NCBI GenBank assembly: GCA_050250755.1
Contig: JBFWOB010000017.1
Coordinates: 42,823 to 106,822 of the forward strand
Source: Ga0077555 sp050250755
GTDB taxonomy: Bacteria > Pseudomonadota > Alphaproteobacteria > Rhizobiales > Hyphomicrobiaceae
Direction of reading: 5' to 3'
DNA length: 64,000 bases
Shown here in pieces: positions 1 to 8,802 of this stretch. Both the position numbers and the translations under genes were made by a program. Below the pieces are notes generated by a model, which did no database searches, was not told the DNA's origin, and saw only the letters and a list, made by a program, of their open reading frames with translations. Every line of letters starts with the position of its first letter. The stretch's first letter is position 1.

Positions 1-192
1 AACAACATGGCGACGCGAAAGGCCGCCGAAACGGAAGCCATGAGGGTTTGGCAGGATTTCACGGCGTGGGAGTACGGACGCGCGTGGGGTAGCTTCCGTA
101 TGTCCGAAAGCAAGGGCGTGAAGTGCAGCGGCGCAGATCGCGACCGCTCGTGGAGCTGCCAAGTCACCGCTCGGCCGTGCCGTCGCCGCTGA
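1..192 (+). CDS. Small cysteine-containing protein, C-terminal part (5' end outside window)
   Basis: The frame is open from base 1 to a TGA at 190-192. The first ATG is at 7, but codons 1-6 are also open, so the gene probably starts upstream. The visible 61 residues have a KGVKCSG stretch, a WSCQV stretch and a final ARPCR, i.e. three cysteines in a short basic tail. This resembles small secreted proteins common in Rhizobiales whose C-termini carry a similar C-x(n)-C-x(n)-C pattern; their function is unknown. It is convergent with mutL. A chance open frame cannot be excluded because no signal peptide is visible here. Confidence 0.5.
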   Translation, partial: NNMATRKAAETEAMRVWQDFTAWEYGRAWGSFRMSESKGVKCSGADRDRSWSCQVTARPCRRR

Positions 193-246
193 GAGTAACG
201 GAGTAACGGCGCGCGCAGCCGATAGCGCATCGACGCGACAGACAAA

Positions 247-2112
247 TTATCGGCGACCGAAAAGCCTTTCGATGTCGCCGAGTTTCAACTCGACATAAGT
301 TGGTCGGCCATGGTTGCACTGCCCAGACAAGGGGGTTGCCTCCATGTCGCGTAGAAGTGCATTCATTTCTTCCGGCGTGAGCTTTCGTCCTGCGCGCACG
401 CTGCCGTGGCAGGCCATCGTTGCGCACACGGCCTCCAGTCGATCCCGAAGGGACGTTGTTCCGTTTCCGTCGAGCACGTTGCTCAGGAGATCCCGGACGA
501 GACCTTTCACATCGACCTTGCCGAGCAGTGCCGGCACTTCGCGCACCGCGACGGCACCCGGCCCGAACGGCTCGAGTGCCAGCCCAAGCTCCGCGAGATC
601 GTGGGACCAATCCGCCAGAAGCGCGGCCTCGTCCTCGTCCATCTCAACGATCTCAGGAATGAGCAGGCCTTGCCGCGTCACACCGCCGTTGGCAAGCATC
701 GCTTTCATGCGCTCATAGACGAGCCGTTCGTGTGCAGCGTGCTGGTCGACGATCACCACCGAGTTACGCGTTTCCGCAACGATATAAGTCTCATGCAGTT
801 GCGCACGGGCCGCCCCGAGCGGTTGGTCGAGCAATGCCTCGGGCACCGCTGCAAATGCCGCGCGGGTATCCGCCGACGGCGCGATATTCATGTCGAGCGG
901 CGCCTGGAGCAGTTCGCCGAAGCCGCCTGAATATGGGCGCGTGTCTCGTGATCGCTGAGCCGCTACCCCGTATGCTGGGCCACCATCATCCACCGCAGCG
1001 CGAGCGGCACTCGATGACATCTCAGCCGATTGCGGTGTGCCCCATTGACTTCCCCTTGCGTGGCCACGCGCCATCGTATCCAGCGTCCGCGCGCCGCCGA
1101 GCGTGGTCGCCCGATGCCCCGCCCCCTCAAGGGCGTGCCGCAGCCCGCCGACGATGAGGCTCCGCGCGGTTGCGGCATCGCGAAAGCGAACCTCGGCCTT
1201 GGTCGGGTGCACGTTGACGTCCACCTCGCGCGGGTCGAGTTCGACGAAGAGTGCGAGCAGCGGATGGCGACCTTTCGGCACGAGATCGCCGTAAGCGGCT
1301 CGGACGGCGCCGAGCATCAAGCGATCACGCACCGGCCGGCCATTGACGAACAAGAACTGCAAACCCGTATCGGGTCGGTGCAGGGTCGGCAGCCCTGCGA
1401 AGCCGAACACGCGCACGCCTTCGCGCGCGCCATCGAGTGCGAGCGCATCATCGAGAAACTCGCGTCCCATGATCCGCCCGAGTCGCGCGAGCAGCCCGTT
1501 CGAACCCTCAGGTTGAGCCGGCATCACCAACCCCGCGCGCTCGCCGGTCGTCAGTGTGAACGCGACCTGCGGATTGGCCATCGCGAGCCTCTTGACGGTC
1601 TCGGAGATCGCCATGTTCTCCGCCCGCTCCGACTTCATGAACTTCAGCCGTGCCGGTGTTGCCGAGAAAAGTCCGCGGACCTCGACGATCGTGCCGCAGT
1701 TGAGCGCTGCCGGCCGCGCGTCGCCCTTATCGCCGCGGTCAACCACAATTTCTAGGCCTGATCCGGCGTCGCGCGGGCGGGTCTTGATCGACAGCGTTGC
1801 GACGGAGCCGATGGACGGCAGCGCTTCGCCGCGAAAGCCCAGCGTGACGATGTTGAAAAGATCGTCGTCGGCGAGCTTGGACGTGGCGTGCCGTTCGACC
1901 GCGAGCTCGAGATCGCGCCGATCCATGCCGGCGCCATCGTCGGTGATGCGAACGAGCGACAACCCGCCGGCCGCCGTCACAACCTCGATGCTGTGCGCGC
2001 CGGCATCGAGCGCGTTCTCAACCAGCTCCTTGACGACACTGGCGGGTCGTTCGATCACCTCGCCCGCAGCGATGCGATTGACGGTCTCAGGCCTGAGCTG
2101 GCGAACGGCCAC
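247..2112 (-). CDS. mutL: DNA mismatch repair protein MutL (endonuclease type)
   Basis: MutL couples mismatch recognition by MutS to strand removal. The N-terminal GHKL ATPase is clear: the protein opens with LRPETVNRIAAGEV and has the ENALDAGA and DDGAGM motifs, then a DNA-binding ribosomal-S5-like domain. The C-terminal domain holds a DQHA-x2-E-x4-E metal motif, an ACHGSVRA motif and CNHGRPT, the set that marks MutL proteins with their own nicking activity. The chosen start is GTG at 2112, preceded by a GGGAG ribosome site; the frame stays open upstream but would run into pgi. At 621 residues the length is normal. It lies 58 bases downstream of pgi on the same strand. Confidence 0.95.
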   Translation of the reverse strand: MAVRQLRPETVNRIAAGEVIERPASVVKELVENALDAGAHSIEVVTAAGGLSLVRITDDGAGMDRRDLELAVERHATSKLADDDLFNIVTLGFRGEALPSIGSVATLSIKTRPRDAGSGLEIVVDRGDKGDARPAALNCGTIVEVRGLFSATPARLKFMKSERAENMAISETVKRLAMANPQVAFTLTTGERAGLVMPAQPEGSNGLLARLGRIMGREFLDDALALDGAREGVRVFGFAGLPTLHRPDTGLQFLFVNGRPVRDRLMLGAVRAAYGDLVPKGRHPLLALFVELDPREVDVNVHPTKAEVRFRDAATARSLIVGGLRHALEGAGHRATTLGGARTLDTMARGHARGSQWGTPQSAEMSSSAARAAVDDGGPAYGVAAQRSRDTRPYSGGFGELLQAPLDMNIAPSADTRAAFAAVPEALLDQPLGAARAQLHETYIVAETRNSVVIVDQHAAHERLVYERMKAMLANGGVTRQGLLIPEIVEMDEDEAALLADWSHDLAELGLALEPFGPGAVAVREVPALLGKVDVKGLVRDLLSNVLDGNGTTSLRDRLEAVCATMACHGSVRAGRKLTPEEMNALLRDMEATPLSGQCNHGRPTYVELKLGDIERLFGRR

Positions 2113-2170
2113 GCGTACGCTCCCGCGCAAGGACTCATGCACTCGCCCGGACAACGCACGACGCGTCGCG

Positions 2171-3550
2171 TCAGGCTTTCGCCGTAGCCGACAGCCGCTC
2201 GCGGGTGAGCACCTTCGCAAGCTCCACCGCCGGCTGGTCGAACGGATCGACGTCGAGCAGGTGCCCCGCGAGAATCGTCTCGAGCATCATATGCATCAAC
2301 AAGGCGCCGAATGCCGTCTCGTCAAGTCGGTCGAGATCGATACGCCTGACGGGACGACCGGCTTTCCCCAGCGCTTCCGGCACGGCCTCCGATTGCGCTG
2401 CGACGAGATCGCCTAGGGGCCGGCCAGCCAGGAAGCCGATACCGGCCGCCTTGCAAAGATCTGGATCAAGCGTGGACCCGGTGCCCGCGGTCGGCACCCG
2501 CACGACGGTAATGACGTGTTCTTTCGGGCCATCCATGAAAAGCTGGAGCTGGCTGTGCTGATCGAGCGGACCGAGACACGCGAGCGGCGTGGTGCCGGCG
2601 CCTTCCTTGCCCAGACTCTCGGCCCAGAGCTGAACATACCAATTGGAGAACCGTCCGAGACGATCGGCGTAAGGCATCATCACGGAGACCTTGATGCCCC
2701 GCTCGCGCAACAGACCCACCGCCATCGCGGCGCCGACTGCCGGCGCAAGCTCAGCGGCACTTTTGGCCTTGAGCAACCCCTCGACAACGGTCCGAGCCCC
2801 GCGCCGTAGCGCCCGGACGTCGAGGCCGCGCGCGATTGCCGGCAGGAGCCCAACATTCGTCAGCACGGAGAAGCGGCCGCCGATTCCAGGTTCATGGTCG
2901 AGGACCGGGATACCGAAATCCGCTGCGAGCTTGCGCAGGCCGCTGACCTTGCCGCCTGTTGTTGGATCGGCAAGAGCCAGGAAGTGCCGACCGATCCGGC
3001 TACCGAGGCCCGCGGACTTGACCGCTGCCAGCGCTGCAACCGCTTGAGCCAGGGTCTCCGGCGTGCCGCCGGATTTCGAGATCACGACGAAGCGCGTCGA
3101 CTCGAGATCGAGCCCTGCAAGCGACCGCTCGAGCGTCACAGCGTCGAGATTATCGTAGAAACGAGTTCTCGGACGTCCGCGCTGGCCTTCGTCAGCGCCG
3201 CCGGGAAGATTCCATCCGTTGAGCTGAGCAAGCGCCTGCCCGCCGAGGCTCGACCCACCCGTACCAAGAAACACGATCGTCCGCGCGCCCTCGGAGAGCG
3301 CCGCCATAGCTGCTTCTGCGTCGGCGATGTCGGCGGTGGCCTCGGGCACTCTGAGATGTGCAAGCGTGCCCAGCTCGTAAGCCGTCTTCAGCTCGGCAAC
3401 CGCTCCATCAAGCCGCGCCACCCAGCCAGCAAGTTCCAACGGTGTCAGCCCCGACGGGCCGATTGTTGCCGCGAGACACCCGGCAACCGATTGCGTAACG
3501 AGCCGCCGCCCCGTGGCGTCGACGACAGTTTGCACCTCGATGACCGACAT
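2171..3550 (-). CDS. pgi: Glucose-6-phosphate isomerase (short form)
   Basis: Interconverts glucose-6-phosphate and fructose-6-phosphate. The SIS-type sugar-isomerase fold shows in VISKSGGTPET, in FSVLTNVGLLPAIARG and in WYVQLWAESLGKEG, which correspond to the conserved phosphoglucose isomerase signatures; the late QHSQLQLFMDGP segment supplies the active-site histidine region. The product is 459 residues, about 90 shorter than the E. coli enzyme, but similar short forms are known from alphaproteobacteria. The start is the ATG at 3550 with a GGGAGGAAGAG ribosome site. It precedes mutL and follows the M16 peptidase genes on the same strand. Confidence 0.88.
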   Translation of the reverse strand: MSVIEVQTVVDATGRRLVTQSVAGCLAATIGPSGLTPLELAGWVARLDGAVAELKTAYELGTLAHLRVPEATADIADAEAAMAALSEGARTIVFLGTGGSSLGGQALAQLNGWNLPGGADEGQRGRPRTRFYDNLDAVTLERSLAGLDLESTRFVVISKSGGTPETLAQAVAALAAVKSAGLGSRIGRHFLALADPTTGGKVSGLRKLAADFGIPVLDHEPGIGGRFSVLTNVGLLPAIARGLDVRALRRGARTVVEGLLKAKSAAELAPAVGAAMAVGLLRERGIKVSVMMPYADRLGRFSNWYVQLWAESLGKEGAGTTPLACLGPLDQHSQLQLFMDGPKEHVITVVRVPTAGTGSTLDPDLCKAAGIGFLAGRPLGDLVAAQSEAVPEALGKAGRPVRRIDLDRLDETAFGALLMHMMLETILAGHLLDVDPFDQPAVELAKVLTRERLSATAKA

Positions 3551-3636
3551 CTCTTCCTCCCTCAGACTTACAGCACCGGAACAATGCGAAGAACGCGGCG
3601 GCAATAACCGCCATCTCGCGCCGATCCGGTTTGATC

Positions 3637-5415
3637 TTAGCCGTTGCCGAGGCCCTTGGGCTTGCCGACGACCGTAATAAACAGATCATCGACCTTGAGC
3701 AGGCGCTTCGCAGCTCGCTTGACGTCCTCCATGGTCACTGCCTCGATCATCGCGTTGCGGAGCGTCGGATAATCGATCCCCATGTCTTCGTTCAGCATCC
3801 AGAGAAGCTGGTTGGCGATCTTGGCGTTGGTGTCGAAGCGTAGCGCGAATGAGCCCGTGAGGTAGCTTTTGGCGTTGGCCAGCTCCGTCTCCGTCGGCCC
3901 ATCCTTCGCCATTCGCTCGAGCTCGCCGCGGATCACGTCGATCGACTGCTTTACCGCTTCGTTCTTCGTGGCAACGCCGCCACCGAAGGTCGACGCATGC
4001 TTGAGTGGTTGCATGTAGCTGTAGACCGAATAGGCCAGTCCACGCTTCTCGCGCACCTCCTCGGTGAGCCGCGACGCAAACCCGCCGCCCCCGAGGATCT
4101 GGTTCATCACGAACGCCGGGATAAAGTCCGGATCCTTGCGCGCGAAGCCCGGCAGGCCAAACTGGACCACCGATTGAGGCACATCCATCTCGACCACTTT
4201 GAGCTTCTCGCCCGGATTTGGCGCCGTATCGGACACGGACGTCAGCTCGGCCTTGGCGGGCAACGCGCCGAACACCTTGTCCAGAATCTCGCCGAGTGTC
4301 TTGGCGTCGATGTCGCCGACCGCGACGACCTTCAGAGTATCGCGCGCGAATGTCCGTTTGCGGAAGCCTTCGAGATCGGCCGACTGAATGGAAGCAATGC
4401 TCTCGGATGTGCCGCCGGCGTGCCGCCCGTAAGGATGACCCGGAAACGCACCCTCGTACCACTCCCGGCCGGCCACCTGCTGCGGGTTCTTGGCGGCGTA
4501 GGCGAGATTGGCGAGAAGCTGCTTGCGGATGCGCTCGACCGCCTCACTGTCGAAGCGTGGCGCGTTGACCGCGAGACGGAGCATCTCGAGGGCCGGTTCG
4601 CGATTGGCGCTGAGTGTCTCGAAGCTGCCGTAGAGCGCGTCCTTGGCATCCTCGAAGCTCATCCTGACCGCAAGCTCTTCCATGCGCTCCTGGAAGTGCG
4701 TCGCGTCGAGATCGCCCGCGCCTTCATCCATCATCGCGGTGAGGTAGTTCGCGAGCCCCTCCTTGCCGGGCGGATCCTGGCTCGAGCCGCCGTCGAACAC
4801 GAAGCGAATGGCGAGCAGCGGAACGCTATGTTCCTCGACCAGCCACGCAGAGATGCCACCGGGGCTCTTGACGTCCTGAATGTTCATTTTTGTTTCTGCT
4901 GTCTTGAGAGCAGGCGTGCCTTCGAATGGGCTGTCGCCTTGAGTGGGACTCTTGGGAGTGGAGCCTTTGGCATCGGCCGGAGTGCCTGCGGGGCGCGGTG
5001 CCTCGGCAACGCGTTGCTGCTTCTGAGGGGGCGACCCCATATCGGCGGCAGCGCCCGTCGAAGCGGACGCCGCGGGAGCGCTCGCGCCGGTGGACGGCGC
5101 AGGACCGGCCGCCGCCGAGGCATCGCCAGTCGGACCAGCGCGCGCAACCGCGATCGTTCTCACTGGTTTTCCCGATACGCCCGGTCGATCCGAAAGCGAG
5201 CCCAGGCCTTCCTCATGCGCTGCCGCAGCGACGCTCGACTGGATATCCTTGCCGGCCGTATCGGACGCGACAGTGGGCAAGTTGCGAGGCGAGCCACCGA
5301 TCAGAGATAGCAAACCGAGCGCTACCCCGATGGCGCCGAGCAGGAGCCACAACCGCCTGCCCGGCGTTTGAGCGTCGAGCCAGGCGAGAAAACGCTTACC
5401 TTCACGCAGGACCAT
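3637..5415 (-). CDS. M16 family peptidase-like protein, non-catalytic, membrane-anchored
   Basis: The C-terminal part (from about residue 175 of 592) is an M16 peptidase pair of domains, but the zinc motif HxxEH is absent; the equivalent helix reads ANYLTAMMDEG. This is the usual look of the non-catalytic partner in bacterial M16 heterodimers. The N-terminus is unusual: a transmembrane segment at about 22-40, then roughly 130 residues rich in Ala, Pro, Ser and Thr, before the M16 fold. It would place the partner on the outer face of the inner membrane on a flexible tether. The start lies 15 bases after the stop of the catalytic gene, behind an AGGAG site, so the pair is an operon. Confidence 0.85.
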   Translation of the reverse strand: MVLREGKRFLAWLDAQTPGRRLWLLLGAIGVALGLLSLIGGSPRNLPTVASDTAGKDIQSSVAAAAHEEGLGSLSDRPGVSGKPVRTIAVARAGPTGDASAAAGPAPSTGASAPAASASTGAAADMGSPPQKQQRVAEAPRPAGTPADAKGSTPKSPTQGDSPFEGTPALKTAETKMNIQDVKSPGGISAWLVEEHSVPLLAIRFVFDGGSSQDPPGKEGLANYLTAMMDEGAGDLDATHFQERMEELAVRMSFEDAKDALYGSFETLSANREPALEMLRLAVNAPRFDSEAVERIRKQLLANLAYAAKNPQQVAGREWYEGAFPGHPYGRHAGGTSESIASIQSADLEGFRKRTFARDTLKVVAVGDIDAKTLGEILDKVFGALPAKAELTSVSDTAPNPGEKLKVVEMDVPQSVVQFGLPGFARKDPDFIPAFVMNQILGGGGFASRLTEEVREKRGLAYSVYSYMQPLKHASTFGGGVATKNEAVKQSIDVIRGELERMAKDGPTETELANAKSYLTGSFALRFDTNAKIANQLLWMLNEDMGIDYPTLRNAMIEAVTMEDVKRAAKRLLKVDDLFITVVGKPKGLGNG

Positions 5416-5430
5416 GGGATCACGCCGCTC

Positions 5431-6891
5431 CTAGGTACGCCCGCCGGCTTTCGGGGCCACCGCCGGGGTCGGTATCGGCCCCTTGGTCGTAGATCCAGCT
5501 ACGGTGCCCACCGCATCCGGGCTTTCCGGTTCGAGTGTGCCCGTCACAGAACGGCGGATGTCGAGGTACTTCGCCGCCGCCTTGGTGGTGTCAGCGACCG
5601 TCACCTTGGCGATCCGATCCGGCCATTCCTCGATATCCTTCACCGAACGACCGACGCTAAGCGACCAGCCGTAGCGCCGCGCAAGCGTGGCCTGATTGTC
5701 GCTCTGATAGATGTATTCCGCGAGATATGACTTCTTTGCCCTGTCGAGCTCGGCTTCGGTAATGCCGTTGGCGCGCACGTCGGCGATAACCTTGTCGAGC
5801 GCCGCCTCCACCTTGTCGAGGCCGACACCGTCAACCGGCACCGCATAGAGTGCGATCTTGCCGCTGTCCCGCGCCGCGCCGGAGTACCAGCCACCAGTCG
5901 ATGCCGCGACCTTTTCGTCGACGACGAGCGCCTTGTAGACGCGGCTCGTCGAGCCGGATGCAAGCACCTTGAGCAGAAGGTCCAGCGCCTCCGCCTCGCC
6001 TGGCGCTGCAGTCGTGTAGGCCGGAGCCAGGTAATAGCGGTGCAACGACGGCTTGCCAGCGCGCGGGTCCTTCAGGTCGATCCGACGTGCCGCCAAATGC
6101 GGCGGCTCCTGGGGACGAGCGCGTGTCGTCACCTCATGATTTGCCGGGATCTTGCCATAGGTCGCTTCCGCCAGCGGCATCAGCTCCTCGGGCGTGACGT
6201 CGCCGGTCACGACGAGGATGGCATTGTTCGGCGCGTAGAAGTGCTTGTAAAAGCTGAGCGCGTCCTGGGGCGACAGCTTCGCCATCTCGTGCTCCCACCC
6301 GATCACCGGTACGCGATAGGGATGCGCGAGATAGAGCGCTGCGTTCATCTGCTCGTCGAGAATCGCCGACGGATTATTGTCGGTACGTGTGCGCCGCTCT
6401 TCGAGAATAACGTTGCGCTCGGTCAGGACCTCTTTCTCTTGAAGGCGCAGATTGACCATGCGGTCGGCCTCCATCGCCATCACGGTCGGCAGCCGATCCT
6501 TGGCGATACGTTGGAAATAAGCGGTGACGTCCTGGCCGGTAAAGGCGTTGTCCTGGCCGCCAAGGCGGGAGACGATTTTCGAAAATTCGCCGTTCGGGAT
6601 TTTGTCCGTCGACTTGAACATCAGGTGCTCGAGGAAGTGCGCGATGCCAGAGACGCCTGCCGGCTCGTCCGCAGCACCGACCCGATACCACACCATGTGC
6701 GTCACGACGGGTGCGCGGTGATCCTCGACCACGATGACCTTCATACCGTTTTTCAGCTCGAGCTCGGTGGCACGAGGTGCGGCATGGGCATCGGAGAAGT
6801 ACGTGGAGAATGCGAGCATGAAGGTCACCAAGGATGCAGCGAGGAAGGTCGTGGGAAGCGATCGAACGAGGGGGAAACCTCTGGCAAGCAT
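5431..6891 (-). CDS. M16 family zinc peptidase, catalytic subunit
   Basis: A secreted zinc metallopeptidase of the pitrilysin/processing-peptidase family. A signal sequence covers about residues 1-38, ending near DAHAAP. The zinc site HFLEH is at residues 85-89, and the third ligand is in the NVILEER segment around 164-165, about 76 residues on as expected. The AYFQRIA segment and the R/Y-type motif near SGSTSRVYKALV also fit. Substrates are unknown; the family degrades peptides or processes secreted proteins. It is first in the operon with the non-catalytic M16 gene, and the two products probably form a heterodimer in the periplasm. Confidence 0.9.
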   Translation of the reverse strand: MLARGFPLVRSLPTTFLAASLVTFMLAFSTYFSDAHAAPRATELELKNGMKVIVVEDHRAPVVTHMVWYRVGAADEPAGVSGIAHFLEHLMFKSTDKIPNGEFSKIVSRLGGQDNAFTGQDVTAYFQRIAKDRLPTVMAMEADRMVNLRLQEKEVLTERNVILEERRTRTDNNPSAILDEQMNAALYLAHPYRVPVIGWEHEMAKLSPQDALSFYKHFYAPNNAILVVTGDVTPEELMPLAEATYGKIPANHEVTTRARPQEPPHLAARRIDLKDPRAGKPSLHRYYLAPAYTTAAPGEAEALDLLLKVLASGSTSRVYKALVVDEKVAASTGGWYSGAARDSGKIALYAVPVDGVGLDKVEAALDKVIADVRANGITEAELDRAKKSYLAEYIYQSDNQATLARRYGWSLSVGRSVKDIEEWPDRIAKVTVADTTKAAAKYLDIRRSVTGTLEPESPDAVGTVAGSTTKGPIPTPAVAPKAGGRT

Positions 6892-7291
6892 AGGGGAGAT
6901 CCCTTCGGCACTCGACTAGGAGACAGGCTGCCCCAACCAGAAATGTCGCCGCACCTGAGCGGACGACGGCATGCGCCGGTCTTTGTCATCACTTTGCCGC
7001 CACGGCGACCTCTGCCAAGCAGAAAGCCGTCACGGTCGGTTCATGTCGGAGCTTGCGTCTTGAATGTCAAATGACAAGCCGTTCATGCAGAAGGCCGCGC
7101 GCTGTCAGTGACGAGCGTAGCCGTTCGCCTACCGAGCGTGCGTCGACGTGCTGACCATGGACTAATGTACCGAGGATGGATCGCGATGGTCGTTGCGCAG
7201 GCCAGCGGGCGCGCCCTGGCTATAGCTGCTCTCTTCAACTGCCAGATGTCAGCCAAAGGCGCTCAGATGCGAGGACGGGGCGGATGTATCC
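6892..7291. other. Intergenic region, no gene seen
   Basis: These 400 bases lie upstream of the M16 operon and downstream of the lipoprotein gene on the same strand. Frames crossing it on the plus strand lack ribosome sites and show no family resemblance. A minus-strand TTGACA at 7065-7070 could be a -35 box for the M16 operon, but the matching -10 (GACATG) is poor. Nothing else is recognisable. Confidence 0.4.
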
Positions 7292-7747
7292 TTAGTCACC
7301 GAACAGAGTCTTGCTCACGGCCGAGAAGATGCTTCCGCACGTTCCTTCTGGCCCTTGCACCGATAGGTCGTCGCCCATGGCCTTTTCTTTCCAGCTGCCA
7401 TCGCGGCAGTACTCGGCCTGAGCTTGCTTCTTGGCAGTCTCTTTGTCCGCGCGCTGCTTGTCAGGATCGTTCGGCCACGCCTGTGCGGTTTGAACGGGGG
7501 CTGCAGCACCATTCTCGCCGGGCTCCGGCAATCGTTCCGCGGTTGGTGGCAGAACCAAAGGCGACCGCGGCTCCGTCTTCGGCTCTTCCTTCTTGCCGCC
7601 AATCGCGCCGGTCAACCCAACGGCGTCAAAAAGCTTGCCGTTCAGCTCAACGCCTTCGATGCCGCCGCATCCGGGCAGGGTAAGCAGCGCGAGACCCAGC
7701 ACCAACCGGCCGGCCGATCGTTTCGCCTTCTGAAGTCCTGGCGTCAT
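7292..7747 (-). CDS. Small lipoprotein of unknown function
   Basis: The product is about 151 residues. A basic start is followed by LVLGLALLTLPGCGG, a clear lipobox with the lipidated cysteine near residue 29, so it is exported and should be matured by the LspA encoded just upstream in the same direction. The middle is low in complexity, rich in Pro, Glu and Lys (residues about 50-110). The C-terminus has two cysteines (AEYCRDG and EGTCGSI) that could pair. The ATG at 7747 is preferred over a TTG nine bases upstream because of spacing to a G-rich ribosome site. No function can be given. Confidence 0.8.
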   Translation of the reverse strand: MTPGLQKAKRSAGRLVLGLALLTLPGCGGIEGVELNGKLFDAVGLTGAIGGKKEEPKTEPRSPLVLPPTAERLPEPGENGAAAPVQTAQAWPNDPDKQRADKETAKKQAQAEYCRDGSWKEKAMGDDLSVQGPEGTCGSIFSAVSKTLFGD

Positions 7748-7780
7748 ATACGGCAACCCCCTGTCGCGTACCTTGACCGT

Positions 7781-8311
7781 CTAAGCGGCCTTCGAGGCAT
7801 CATTGCGACTCGTCCAGACGGAATCATACAGAAGGCCAACGACCCCAGCAACAATGGCCACGTCGGCTATGTTGAAGACGTACCAGTAAAAACCAAACGC
7901 ATGCAGTGAGAAGAAGTCGGCGACGCCGCCGAGATGCAGGCGGTCGAGCGCATTGGCGAGGGCACCACCGATGATGAGACCAAGGCTCACCGCCATCACG
8001 CGGCTGGTCGACGGCTGCGACAACCACAACCACAGCACCGCCGAAACCAGAACCGCGAAACCCGTCAGCAGCCATGGTCCCGAATTGTCGAGGAGGCCGT
8101 ACGAGACACCCTTGTTGATGACGTAGACGAGGTCGAGGAAGGGTGTCACGTAGGTGCGCTGTCCTTTGGCGATCTGGTAGACATTGATCATCCACCACTT
8201 GTGAGCCTGGTCGATCACGAACGTGAGCAGGATGACCCAGAGGCCGATCCGCGATGCCGGTCCCCACACCCGCTTCGCGAATCCGCTGGTCGCGCCGTCG
8301 CGCTCGGTCAT
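7781..8311 (-). CDS. lspA: Lipoprotein signal peptidase (signal peptidase II)
   Basis: Cleaves the signal peptide from prolipoproteins after lipid is added. The 176-residue membrane protein has four hydrophobic segments. The two catalytic aspartates are seen in ALANALDRLHLGG and in WYVFNIADVAIV, matching the conserved N-x-x-DR and F-N-x-AD motifs. A further VIDQAHKWW segment matches the first conserved motif. The start codon overlaps the stop of the macrodomain gene by 4 bases (ATGA), so the two are translationally coupled, and both lie downstream of ileS, the classical ileS-lspA arrangement with one gene inserted. Confidence 0.95.
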   Translation of the reverse strand: MTERDGATSGFAKRVWGPASRIGLWVILLTFVIDQAHKWWMINVYQIAKGQRTYVTPFLDLVYVINKGVSYGLLDNSGPWLLTGFAVLVSAVLWLWLSQPSTSRVMAVSLGLIIGGALANALDRLHLGGVADFFSLHAFGFYWYVFNIADVAIVAGVVGLLYDSVWTSRNDASKAA

Positions 8312-8772
8312 GTCGCCCCGCTAAAGATCACGATCGAGACGTCCTCATCGCCAAGCTCGTCAGCCATGATCGCCTGGATCTGGTTCCAGTCACCACCGGC
8401 TAGTCCGGCCCCGATCTGCGGTAGCCCGATTCGCCGCCTCGTGTAGTGGGCCTTCAGCCATACCATCGCATGGCGCACTGCGTCGTAGTCCACATCGACC
8501 CCGCCGCCCATGCTCGGCTGGAATTGTGTGTAGGCGTTGACGATCGTCAGTTCGCCGGACGGTGTGGCGGCGACCGCTATCGAGCATGTCCCGAGTTTCG
8601 CGCGATCGCCGTAGGCCGTTTCGAGGTCCGCGTCATAGGCTTCTGGAAAGTGGTGTTTTACCTGGGCGGCGAGCCCGCCGCCCATGGTGTGGAAGCAATT
8701 ACACCCGTGCGCGATCACGTCGAAGGCGCCCTCTTTGGCGAGACGAATGATGTCGCCGTGAATGGTGCGCAT
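8308..8772 (-). CDS. Macrodomain protein (ADP-ribose hydrolase-like)
   Basis: A single macrodomain of 154 residues. The start has GDIIRLAKEGAFDVIAHGCN, followed by the glycine-rich FHTMGGGLAAQ loop and the second phosphate loop GLPQIGAGLAGGDW, all typical of ADP-ribose-binding macrodomains of the ALC1/TARG1-like or Appr-1-p processing type. Such proteins remove ADP-ribose from proteins or nucleic acids or hydrolyse its derivatives. The exact substrate cannot be told from sequence. It sits between ileS (30 bases upstream) and lspA (4-base overlap), so it is expressed with housekeeping genes rather than with an obvious toxin partner. Confidence 0.88.
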   Translation of the reverse strand: MRTIHGDIIRLAKEGAFDVIAHGCNCFHTMGGGLAAQVKHHFPEAYDADLETAYGDRAKLGTCSIAVAATPSGELTIVNAYTQFQPSMGGGVDVDYDAVRHAMVWLKAHYTRRRIGLPQIGAGLAGGDWNQIQAIMADELGDEDVSIVIFSGAT

Positions 8773-8802
8773 CGCGACGCCTCCAGGCGAAGCGGCGTTT
8801 GC

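Noticed and set aside
3997..5310. 437-codon plus-strand open frame opposite the M16 gene
   Set aside because: Antisense shadow of a gene with clear M16 character.
7108..7683. 191-codon plus-strand frame in and past the 6.9-7.3 kb gap
   Set aside because: It runs antisense over the lipoprotein gene, lacks a ribosome site, and has an irregular composition.
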